From contig CAJXNA010000058.1 in assembly GCA_913056415.1 (NCBI GenBank), forward strand, positions 1 through 9,638: a stretch of DNA of 9,638 nt, written 5' to 3'. Origin of the DNA: an uncultured Chloroflexota bacterium. GTDB taxonomy: Bacteria > Chloroflexota > Dehalococcoidia > SM23-28-2 > RBG-16-64-32. Positions 1-5,033 of the stretch are shown piece after piece. Numbering within the stretch: the first letter of the stretch is position 1; each line of letters starts with the position of its first letter. Both the position numbers and the translations under genes were made by a program. The notes beneath the pieces were generated by a model. The model saw only the letters and a program-made list of their open reading frames with translations, was not told the DNA's origin and ran no database searches.

Positions 1-156
1 TGCAAGGACGCCGGCCTCGACTGCAGCGAGGTGGTCCGCGGCCAGACCGAGGAGGAGGTCCTCCAGAAGGCCCTCGAGCACGGCAAGGCTGCCCACAACA
101 TGCAGGCCACGCCGGAGTTGACTCAACAGGTTAAGACCCTCATCAAGGAAGAGTAG
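1..156 (+). CDS. DUF1059-type small protein, 3' end only (truncated by window edge)
   Basis: An open frame runs from the first base to a TAG at 154-156 and gives 51 residues with no start in view. The residues read CKDAGLDCSEVVRGQTEEEV, followed by a helix-like stretch with HGKAAHNMQ and a lysine-rich end. This matches my memory of the DUF1059 family: small (about 55-60 aa) proteins with an N-terminal Cys-Lys-Asp/G-x-Asp-Cys segment, an acidic TEEEV stretch and a conserved H-x(4-5)-HNM motif. The two Cys (residues 1 and 8 of the visible part) and the His residues could bind a metal, but the family's function is not established. Only a few N-terminal residues should be missing. The gene converges with dtd, with 3 bases between the two stop codons, so any terminator would have to lie inside the facing gene. 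I see none. Confidence 0.75.
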   Translation, partial: CKDAGLDCSEVVRGQTEEEVLQKALEHGKAAHNMQATPELTQQVKTLIKEE

Positions 157-159
157 CCC

Positions 160-624
160 CTAACCCCGCCGCGGCCGCTCCAGCTCCTCGCTGTCCAGCG
201 TTATCGTCACCGGCCCCTCGTTCACCAGCTCCACCGTCATCTGCGCCCCGAAGCGGCCTGTCTGCGTCGGCACGCCCGCCTCCCGCATCGCCCCGGCGAA
301 CGCCTCCACCAGCGGCTCCGCCGCCTCCGGCGCCGCCGCCCCCACAAAGCTCGGCCGCCGGCCCTTTCGCGTCTCCGCCAGCAGCGTGAACTGGCTCACC
401 ACCAGCGCCTCTCCCCCCACATCCAGCAGCGACAGGTTGAACCTCCCCTCCCCGTCCGCGAATATCCGCATCTCCGCGCACTTCCGGGCCAGGCGAAGCG
501 CCTCCGCCTCCCCGTCTCCCTGAGCCACCCCTACCAGCGCCAGCAGCCCCCGACCGATTGACGCCACCGCCTCCCCCTCCACCATCACGGCGGCCCGACT
601 CACCCTTTGGATAACGATTCGCAT
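160..624 (-). CDS. dtd: D-aminoacyl-tRNA deacylase (DTD)
   Basis: The 154-residue product is a cytosolic proofreading enzyme that hydrolyses D-amino acids (and glycine from tRNA-Ala) off mischarged tRNAs. The N-terminus MRIVIQRVSRAAVMVEGE is the family signature. The SQFTL motif lies at residues 77-81, with the catalytic-site Thr at 80, the same number as in E. coli. RRPSF follows at 89-93 and TQTGRFGA at 120-127. NEGPVT at 135-140 is the Gly-cisPro motif that rejects L-amino acids. The family is usually about 145-150 aa; here about 10 charged residues (SEELERPRRG) extend the C-terminus. The ATG at 622-624 is chosen because the family motif begins exactly there. An upstream in-frame ATG would add 25 residues read through a terminator hairpin. 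No good Shine-Dalgarno sequence or promoter is evident upstream. A perfect hairpin at 637-656 lies just before the start. Confidence 0.95.
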   Translation of the reverse strand: MRIVIQRVSRAAVMVEGEAVASIGRGLLALVGVAQGDGEAEALRLARKCAEMRIFADGEGRFNLSLLDVGGEALVVSQFTLLAETRKGRRPSFVGAAAPEAAEPLVEAFAGAMREAGVPTQTGRFGAQMTVELVNEGPVTITLDSEELERPRRG

Positions 625-636
625 GCCAGAATCATG

Positions 637-656
637 CCCCAGCCTGAGAGCTGGGG
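637..656 (-). other. Perfect 7-bp hairpin in the dtd leader
   Basis: CCCCAGC (637-643) pairs fully with GCTGGGG (650-656) across a 6-base loop. It lies 12 bases upstream of the dtd ATG on the - strand. No T-tract follows it in either direction, so it is not an intrinsic terminator. It would sit in the dtd 5' leader, where it could affect ribosome access or mRNA stability. That role is inference. Confidence 0.45.
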
Positions 657-678
657 TAAAGCCTTTCCCCTGTCCCAG

Positions 679-710
679 AAACAAAATCGCCGCCCCCATA
701 GAGGGCGGCG
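679..710 (-). terminator. Intrinsic terminator of the fmdB-like gene
   Basis: On the - strand an 8-bp perfect GC stem (CGCCGCCC with GGGCGGCG, + coordinates 688-695 and 703-710) has a 7-base loop and is followed directly by ATTTTGTTT. It begins 19 bases after the stop codon of the fmdB-like gene. There is no T-run on the other side, so it acts in one direction only. It implies that dtd is not simply co-transcribed with fmdB. Confidence 0.85.
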
Positions 711-729
711 CTATCGGCGGGACAAGCGC

Positions 730-1017
730 TCAGTCCGCTGTTTTAGCCTCCGCCTTCGACTCCTTCGACTCGCCCCCATCGTGCGATTTCCCATGGTCAT
801 CAGACGCGCCGCTACCGGAGCCGCCGTTGTTGCCCGCCTGCCCCTTGCGGTTATCCGTGCTGTAGAAGCCGGAGCCCTTGAAGATCACCGCCGGCATGCT
901 GATCAGCCGTCGCGATGAGCCGCCGCACTTCGGGCACCTCTGCTCCGTAGGCGCGTCGAAACCTTCGGCGCGCTCATACTCGTGTCCCTTGGAGCATTGG
1001 TACTCGTATATCGGCAA
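730..1017 (-). CDS. FmdB-family zinc-ribbon protein
   Basis: This 95-residue protein opens with MPIYEYQC, the hallmark of the FmdB/CxxC_CxxC_SSSS putative regulatory family. The zinc ribbon covers about residues 1-53. The second ligand pair is C28-P-K-C31. The first is C8-S-K-G-H12, so His12 probably replaces the usual second Cys. After the typical AVIFKGSGFYSTD segment (43-55), about 40 residues are low-complexity Gly/Ser/Asp/Lys/Glu and probably disordered. The start is TTG at 1015-1017, chosen because MPIYEY begins there and a strong GGGAGGTGG Shine-Dalgarno (1025-1033) lies 7 bases upstream. The gene has its own promoter (1075-1103) and its own terminator (679-710), so it is probably monocistronic and divergent from rpsB. 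The family's molecular role is not well established; nucleic-acid binding or ribosome-related regulation is a guess. Confidence 0.9.
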   Translation of the reverse strand: MPIYEYQCSKGHEYERAEGFDAPTEQRCPKCGGSSRRLISMPAVIFKGSGFYSTDNRKGQAGNNGGSGSGASDDHGKSHDGGESKESKAEAKTAD

Positions 1018-1024
1018 CTTACAT

Positions 1025-1033
1025 CCACCTCCC
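1025..1033 (-). promoter_or_regulatory. Strong Shine-Dalgarno that fixes the TTG start of the fmdB-like gene
   Basis: GGGAGGTGG on the - strand lies 7 bases before TTG (1015-1017). No ATG or GTG is available at the MPIYEY position, so this site decides the start. Confidence 0.8.
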
Positions 1034-1039
1034 GTGTAT

Positions 1040-1067
1040 GGAAAGCCGCCCTTTTAGGGCAGCTTCC
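1040..1067 (-). other. Hairpin at the predicted 5' end of the fmdB mRNA
   Basis: The arms 1040-1051 and 1057-1067 pair as GGA/TCC, AGC/GCT and GCCC/GGGC, with one bulged A, one C-A mismatch and a 5-base loop (TTTTA on the + strand). The -10 box at 1075-1080 predicts transcription starting near 1068, so this hairpin would be almost the first thing in the transcript. It lies just before the ribosome-binding site. A role in mRNA stability or translation control is inference. Confidence 0.5.
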
Positions 1068-1074
1068 GAACATG

Positions 1075-1103
1075 AATATAGCAGGAACCTCACCCTCACG
1101 CAA
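1075..1103 (-). promoter_or_regulatory. Promoter of the fmdB-like gene
   Basis: On the - strand, TTGCGT (1098-1103) is followed by a 17-bp spacer and TATATT (1075-1080). A TGC triplet just upstream of the -10 gives an extended -10 form. This fits a sigma-70/SigA-type promoter. The predicted start is near 1068, giving a leader of about 50 bases. Confidence 0.7.
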
Positions 1104-1149
1104 CAGTAAGTGCAGGCCTAGCGTCCCACTCCCAGGACCCACTCATTCC

Positions 1150-1178
1150 TTGTTCGTCTCTTACCGCTCTGATATACT
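1150..1178 (+). promoter_or_regulatory. Main promoter of the rpsB operon
   Basis: TTGTTC (1150-1155), a 17-bp spacer and TATACT (1173-1178) match the sigma-70/SigA pattern. A TGA triplet at 1170-1172 gives an extended -10. The predicted start is near 1185, about 30 bases before the rpsB start codon. It lies back to back with the fmdB promoter in the 198-bp divergent gap, which holds little else besides these two promoters, the leaders and their hairpins. Confidence 0.75.
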
Positions 1179-1182
1179 CGCC

Positions 1183-1200
1183 TGCGGACACTTCCCCGCA
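1183..1200 (+). other. Small hairpin at the predicted 5' end of the rpsB operon mRNA
   Basis: TGCGG (1183-1187) pairs with CCGCA (1196-1200) across an 8-base loop. It sits at the predicted transcription start and ends 3 bases before the Shine-Dalgarno. It is short, so its function is uncertain. It could be a 5' protective stem or an S2 autoregulatory site; neither can be shown from the sequence. Confidence 0.35.
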
Positions 1201-1203
1201 TAA

Positions 1204-1209
1204 AAGGAG
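1204..1209 (+). promoter_or_regulatory. Shine-Dalgarno of rpsB, deciding the TTG start
   Basis: AAGGAG lies 6 bases before TTG at 1216-1218. An ATG at 1234-1236 (residue 7) is the alternative, but it is 24 bases from this site and has no Shine-Dalgarno of its own. Confidence 0.8.
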
Positions 1210-1215
1210 ACCTGT

Positions 1216-2289
1216 TTGCCTACAGCTGTATCCATGAAATCCCTCCTGGAGGCCGGCGTCCACTTCGGCCACCAGACCCGCCGCTGGAACCCGAAGATGA
1301 AGAGGTTCATCTTCTCGGAACGCAACGGCATCCACATCATAGACCTGGAAAAAACCGTCGGCTGCCTGGAAGCCGCCTGCCAGTTCACAAGCGATCTTAT
1401 CGCCTCCGGCGGCACCCTCCTCTTCGTCGGCACCAAGCGCCAGGCCCAGGACACCATCGAGAGCGAAGCGCGACGCTGCGGCATGCCGTTCGTCAACACC
1501 CGCTGGCTGGGCGGAACCCTCACCAACTTCCACACCATCCAGGGCCGCATCGACTACCTGGTCCGGCTGGAGGACGCCAAGGCCCGCGGCGAGCTTGACC
1601 ACCTAACCAAGAAAGAGAGCCTCCGCACCGAAGATGAGATCGCCCGCCTCAACCGCTACCTCGGCGGCATCAAGGAGATGACCAACCTCCCCACCGCCGT
1701 CTTCATCATCGATACCACCAAAGAGGACATCGCCATCGCCGAGTCCCTCCGCTGCGACATCCCCATCGTCGCCCTCGTCGACACCAACTGCAACCCCGAT
1801 GTCATCGACTACCCCATCCCCTCCAACGATGACGCCATCCGCGCCATCAAGCTCATCACCGCTCGCATCGCCGACTCCGTCCTCGAAGGCCTCACCGCCC
1901 GTGAGTACGCCCAGAAAGCCGCCGATGAAGCTGAGGCCGAGGTAGAGGTCGCCGCCTACAGAGAGACCGGCTACGTTGCCTCGCCCGATGCGCCCACGCC
2001 GGACTACAACCAGACGCCAAAACCGGAAGCCCAGCAGGCCCCGGAGGCTGAGCCCGGCGCAGAGCCCACCACCGCCGCCGCCGCGGAGGAGCCCGCCACC
2101 GCCGCAGAGGAGCCGCCTGCAGCCGAAGACGCACCGGAACCCGTGGCCCCCGCCGAACCAGCTGAAGCAGACACCCCCGCTGAGCCATCATCCGAGGAGC
2201 AGCCCGACGAGGAGAAGCCAGCCGCGGAGCCCGCTCCCGAGGACGAATCTACCGAGAGCGAGAAGACCGCCGAAGCCGATAGCGAATAA
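1216..2289 (+). CDS. rpsB: 30S ribosomal protein S2 with long acidic C-terminal tail
   Basis: S2 is a structural protein of the small ribosomal subunit head-body junction and is needed to recruit S1 where S1 exists. The first about 230 residues are a complete S2: the N-terminal LLEAGVHFGHQTRRWNPKM motif (residues 10-28), IIDLEKTV, GGTLLFVGTKRQA, NTRWLGGTLTNF, the coiled-coil arm rich in charged residues, and the ALVDTNCNPD / IPSNDDAIRAI segment near the end of the core. Bacterial S2 is usually about 240-260 aa. This one has 357 aa, because about 125 extra residues of Ala/Pro/Glu/Asp-rich low complexity follow the core. The tail is in frame, without frameshift, and ends in TAA overlapping the tsf Shine-Dalgarno. 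The start is TTG, fixed by AAGGAG 6 bases upstream. The gene is first in the operon, behind an extended -10 promoter. Confidence 0.97.
   Translation: MPTAVSMKSLLEAGVHFGHQTRRWNPKMKRFIFSERNGIHIIDLEKTVGCLEAACQFTSDLIASGGTLLFVGTKRQAQDTIESEARRCGMPFVNTRWLGGTLTNFHTIQGRIDYLVRLEDAKARGELDHLTKKESLRTEDEIARLNRYLGGIKEMTNLPTAVFIIDTTKEDIAIAESLRCDIPIVALVDTNCNPDVIDYPIPSNDDAIRAIKLITARIADSVLEGLTAREYAQKAADEAEAEVEVAAYRETGYVASPDAPTPDYNQTPKPEAQQAPEAEPGAEPTTAAAAEEPATAAEEPPAAEDAPEPVAPAEPAEADTPAEPSSEEQPDEEKPAAEPAPEDESTESEKTAEADSE
1909..2286 (+). other. Low-complexity acidic tail of S2 with degenerate repeats
   Basis: From about residue 232 to the end, the S2 reading frame is dominated by Ala, Pro, Glu and Asp, with almost no hydrophobic residues. 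Short degenerate units of the AAEEP / PAEP type recur, and at the DNA level units such as GCGGAGGAGCC and GCAGAGGAGCC repeat. It is almost certainly disordered and strongly negative. Repeat-slippage expansion is a likely origin (inference). Confidence 0.75.
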
Positions 2290-2299
2290 GGAGACCACC

Positions 2300-2803
2300 G
2301 TGCCCGTCTCTCCTGCGGCCGTCAAGGAACTGCGCGAACTGACCGGCGCAGGCATCCTGGACTGCAAGAGCGCCCTCGAGGAGGCCGGCGGCGACTTCGA
2401 CAAGGCCAAAGACATCCTCCGCAAGAAAGGGATCGCAATGGCCGCCAAAAAGGCCGAGCGCGCCACCGCGGAGGGGCTCGTCCAGACCTACGTCCACCAC
2501 GACGGCCGCCTGGGCGCCCTCGTCGAGATCAACTGCGAAACCGATTTCGTAGCCCGTACCGAGGACTTCAGCAAGCTCGCCCAGAACATCGCCCTCCAGG
2601 TCGCCGCCACCAACCCTACCTACGTCGCCTCTGAGGACATCCCCAAGGACACGGAAGGAGACGCCAAACAGCTCTGCCTCCTCCTCCAGCCCTTCGTCCG
2701 CGACGAATCCATGACCGTCGCCGACATGGTGAAGGAAACGATCCGCAAGACGGGCGAAAACATCCGCATCCGCCGCTTCGCCCGCTTCGAGCTGGGGCGC
2801 TGA
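2300..2803 (+). CDS. tsf: Translation elongation factor Ts (short form)
   Basis: EF-Ts is the nucleotide exchange factor that releases GDP from EF-Tu. The 167-residue product has the N-terminal UBA-like domain (residues about 1-55, with KELRELTGAGILDCKSALEEA and a KAKDILRKKG helix). The TDFVAR signature, whose Asp-Phe contacts the EF-Tu Mg-binding region, follows. The protein ends in a conserved GENIRIRRFARFELG strand. E. coli EF-Ts is 282 aa with a duplicated core; this is the single-core short type, as in Thermus and several Chloroflexota. The GTG at 2300-2302 is chosen because TAAGGAG, overlapping the rpsB stop, sits 6 bases upstream and the family N-terminus begins there. The open frame extends further upstream, but only as a Pro/Arg-rich shadow of the rpsB tail. 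The 10-base gap to rpsB implies translational coupling. Confidence 0.96.
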   Translation: MPVSPAAVKELRELTGAGILDCKSALEEAGGDFDKAKDILRKKGIAMAAKKAERATAEGLVQTYVHHDGRLGALVEINCETDFVARTEDFSKLAQNIALQVAATNPTYVASEDIPKDTEGDAKQLCLLLQPFVRDESMTVADMVKETIRKTGENIRIRRFARFELGR

Positions 2804-2806
2804 CAG

Positions 2807-3574
2807 ATGACGAAAGACGCAACCAAACGCGTCCTCCTCAAGCTCAGCGGCGAAGCCCTCATGGGCGACCTCCCCTACGGCATAGACTCCGCCATGCTCA
2901 ACACCATCGCCGGCCAGCTCAAGGCCGTCCAGGACATGGGCATCCAGGTGGGCATCGTCGTCGGTGGCGGCAACATCTACCGCGGCGCCGCCGCTGCTGC
3001 CGCCGGCATGGACCGCGCCACCGCTGACTACGCCGGCATGCTCGCCACCATCATCAACGCCATCGCCCTTCAGGACGCCCTGGAGCGCAACGGCCTCACC
3101 GTCCGCACTCAGAGCGCCATCAACGTCACCGCCGTCGCTGAGCCCTACATCCGCCGCCGCGCCATCCGCCACCTGGAGAAGGGCCGCGTGGTCATCTTCG
3201 CCGCCGGCACCGGCAACCCCTACATGACCACCGACACCGCCGCCGCCCTCCGCGCCATCGAGCTTGACGCCGATGTCCTCCTTATGGCCAAGAAGGACGT
3301 CAACGGCGTCTTTGAAGCCGACCCCGCGAAAGACCCCTCCGCGCGGAAGTTCCGCACCCTCAGCTACCTGGACGCCCTCAACCGCCGGCTTCAGGTCATG
3401 GACTCCACCGCCCTCTCCCTCTGCATGGAGAATTCCCTCCCCATCGTCGTCTTCAACCTGCGCCTGCCCCGCAGTATCGAGCTCGCCGCCTCCGGCAAGG
3501 ACGACGGCACCACCATAGGCGACCTGGACACCGTACTGGAGGACGCCTCAGAGCCGGCCAAGCCATCGAGGTGA
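2807..3574 (+). CDS. pyrH: Uridylate (UMP) kinase
   Basis: This cytosolic hexameric enzyme phosphorylates UMP to UDP with ATP, the entry to UTP/CTP and UDP-sugar synthesis, including cell-envelope precursors. It belongs to the amino-acid kinase superfamily. Visible motifs in order are KLSGEAL (12-18), GGGNIYRG (53-60), DYAGMLAT (74-81, UMP site), AGTGNPYMTTDTAAALRA, MAKKDVNGVFEADP, and MDSTALSLCMEN. The six alanines after GGGNIYRG are part of the flexible segment that is variable in the family. At 255 aa it is slightly longer than E. coli PyrH (241), because of a short polar C-terminal tail. It starts at ATG 2807, 3 bases after the tsf stop. The upstream Shine-Dalgarno is weak, so translation is probably coupled to tsf. 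Confidence 0.97.
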   Translation: MTKDATKRVLLKLSGEALMGDLPYGIDSAMLNTIAGQLKAVQDMGIQVGIVVGGGNIYRGAAAAAAGMDRATADYAGMLATIINAIALQDALERNGLTVRTQSAINVTAVAEPYIRRRAIRHLEKGRVVIFAAGTGNPYMTTDTAAALRAIELDADVLLMAKKDVNGVFEADPAKDPSARKFRTLSYLDALNRRLQVMDSTALSLCMENSLPIVVFNLRLPRSIELAASGKDDGTTIGDLDTVLEDASEPAKPSR

Positions 3575-3578
3575 CGCC

Positions 3579-4136
3579 ATGATCGACGACGAGCTTCTAG
3601 ACGCCGCTGACCGCATGGAGAAGACCGCGGAGGCCCTCCAGCGAGACCTGGCCACCATCCGAACCGGCCGTGCCAGCCCCGCCATCGTGGACCACCTCCA
3701 AGTGGACTACTACGGCGCCCCCACACCCCTCAACCAGCTCGCCACCATCAGCACCCCGGAAGCCCGCCTCATCGTCATTCAGCCCTGGGACCGCGGCTCC
3801 ATCGGCGCCGTCGAAAAGGCCATCCTCAAATCGGACATCGGCCTCAATCCCAGCAACGACGGCACCGTCATCCGCCTGGCAATCCCCCAGCTCACAGAGG
3901 AGCGTCGACGCGAAATAGCCAAGCAGGTCCGAAAACGCGTTGAGGACGCCCGCATCGCCGTACGCAACATCCGCCGCGACTGCCATGACCATATCCGCCG
4001 CCTGGAGCACGACCACGAGATCTCCCAGGACGACCTCCATCGTGCCGAAACCGAACTCCAGAAACTCACCGACGACCAGGTCAAAGAGATCGACAAGGTA
4101 GGCCACGAGAAAGAGGAGGAGGTTCTCGCCGTCTGA
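3579..4136 (+). CDS. frr: Ribosome recycling factor (RRF)
   Basis: RRF acts with EF-G to split post-termination ribosomes. The 185-residue length is exactly typical. Family landmarks are visible in order: an N-terminal helix ending in LATIRTGRASP (24-34), VDYYGAPTPLNQLA (42-55), the PWDRGSIGAVEKAI and SDIGLNPSNDGTVIRL segments of domain II, TEERRREIAKQVRKRVEDARIAVRNIRRD, and a long C-terminal helix ending KEEEVLAV. The ATG at 3579 follows the pyrH TGA by 4 bases. The sequence GAGGTGA (3568-3574), which contains that stop codon, serves as the Shine-Dalgarno, so the two genes are translationally coupled. After this gene comes the first real gap in the operon. Confidence 0.97.
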   Translation: MIDDELLDAADRMEKTAEALQRDLATIRTGRASPAIVDHLQVDYYGAPTPLNQLATISTPEARLIVIQPWDRGSIGAVEKAILKSDIGLNPSNDGTVIRLAIPQLTEERRREIAKQVRKRVEDARIAVRNIRRDCHDHIRRLEHDHEISQDDLHRAETELQKLTDDQVKEIDKVGHEKEEEVLAV

Positions 4137-4173
4137 CGCTCCAGCCCGGCAACCGTTCCGCACCCTGAGCGTT
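4135..4173 (+). other. frr-uppS gap with weak inverted repeat and TATACT box
   Basis: ACGCTC (4136-4141) pairs with GAGCGT (4167-4172) over a 25-base loop, extendable by a G-T pair. No T-tract follows, so terminator activity is doubtful. Directly after it, TATACT at 4175-4180 resembles the rpsB -10 box but has no good -35 and no TGn extension. It may be a weak internal promoter for uppS; confidence is low. Confidence 0.25.
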
Positions 4174-4193
4174 CTATACTGGTGACGATAACC

Positions 4194-5033
4194 ATGGTCA
4201 TCGCCATCCGCGCCCCCAAGAAGGCCCCGCCCCCACCGCCTCTCACCCTATCCCAGGTGCCGGCTCACGTAGGCATCATCATGGACGGCAACGGCCGCTG
4301 GGCCACCAACCATGGCCTCCCCCGCCTGGCGGGCCACCGCGCCGGCACTGAGAACCTCCGCCGCGTCATCGAACGCTTCGCTGACTACGGCGTCCACTAC
4401 CTCACCCTCTACGCCTTCTCCACCGAGAACTGGAACCGACCCAAGCGCGAGATCCGCGGCCTTATGTCAATCCTCTCCCGCGTCATCAAACGCGAGATCA
4501 AGCACTTCCATAAAAATGGCATCCGCCTTCTCCACATCGGCCGCCTGGAAGCGCTAGACCCCAAGCTCCAGCAGCAGATCCTGGACGCAATCGACCTCAC
4601 CAAGGACAACGACCGCATGACTCTCACCATCGCCTTCAACTACGGCGGCCGCGCCGAAATCCTGGAGGCCGTCCGCCGCATCGTCAGCGAAGGCGTGCAC
4701 CCCGACCAGATAAACGAGCGCCTTTTTAAACACTACCTGTACACCGTGACAATCCCCGATCCCGACCTCATCATCCGCACCGCCGGCGAGATGCGCCTAT
4801 CCAACTTCCTCCTCTGGCAAGGCGCTTACGCCGAATTCGTCTCTACACCCGTCCACTGGCCGGACTTCGATATCGATGAGATCGACGAGGCGCTGCTCGC
4901 CTATAGCCAGCGCAAGCGCCGCTTCGGCGGCCTCCTGCCGGCTGAAGTCGATTACCCAGCACCGGCTAACGGAAAGAACGGTGCCCGCCCCAACGGTCGG
5001 CGCGCTCTGGGGCGTAACAACATCCAACGCTGA
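4194..5033 (+). CDS. uppS: Undecaprenyl (polyprenyl) diphosphate synthase, cis-isoprenyltransferase
   Basis: This enzyme condenses isopentenyl diphosphate onto farnesyl diphosphate in cis, making the C55 carrier lipid for peptidoglycan and other envelope glycans. Signatures (numbered from ATG 4194) are GIIMDGNGRWA, with the catalytic Asp at residue 31, GHRAGTENLRRV, YAFSTENWNRP, TIAFNYGGRAEI, and IIRTAGEMRLSNFLLWQGAY with the diphosphate-binding Arg residues. RRFGG lies near the end. The core is complete. Both ends carry extras: a short Lys/Pro5 N-terminus and about 30 polar residues after RRFGG. Two starts are possible. GTG at 4182 has no Shine-Dalgarno, while ATG at 4194 has GGTGA 8 bases upstream, so ATG is preferred. 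It is followed by cdsA in a TGATG stop-start overlap. Confidence 0.96.
   Translation: MVIAIRAPKKAPPPPPLTLSQVPAHVGIIMDGNGRWATNHGLPRLAGHRAGTENLRRVIERFADYGVHYLTLYAFSTENWNRPKREIRGLMSILSRVIKREIKHFHKNGIRLLHIGRLEALDPKLQQQILDAIDLTKDNDRMTLTIAFNYGGRAEILEAVRRIVSEGVHPDQINERLFKHYLYTVTIPDPDLIIRTAGEMRLSNFLLWQGAYAEFVSTPVHWPDFDIDEIDEALLAYSQRKRRFGGLLPAEVDYPAPANGKNGARPNGRRALGRNNIQR

Noticed and set aside
157..185. GC-rich palindrome near the convergent stops of the DUF1059 gene and dtd as a shared terminator
   Set aside because: The GCGGCCGC-type symmetry has no T-run on either side and lies within dtd coding sequence.
656..684. TTGTTT-17-CTTTAC as a dtd promoter
   Set aside because: The -10 matches the consensus at only two positions, and the -35 is simply the T-tract of the fmdB terminator.
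625..699. Longer dtd product starting at 699
   Set aside because: The added 25 residues would be read from the terminator and leader hairpin region and do not belong to the DTD family. ATG 624 matches the family start.
1976..2299. Open frame upstream of tsf that would add 108 Pro/Arg-rich residues to EF-Ts
   Set aside because: It is the +1 shadow of the GC-rich rpsB tail. The EF-Ts family N-terminus and a strong Shine-Dalgarno fix the start at GTG 2300.
2249..3172. Long antisense open frame (307 codons) opposite tsf and pyrH
   Set aside because: Strong C-ending codon bias on the sense strand removes stops from one antisense frame. The predicted protein is Gly/Ala/Val/Asp-rich with no recognisable motif. 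Similar shadows lie opposite dxr (5827-6567) and rseP/ispG (7935-8747).
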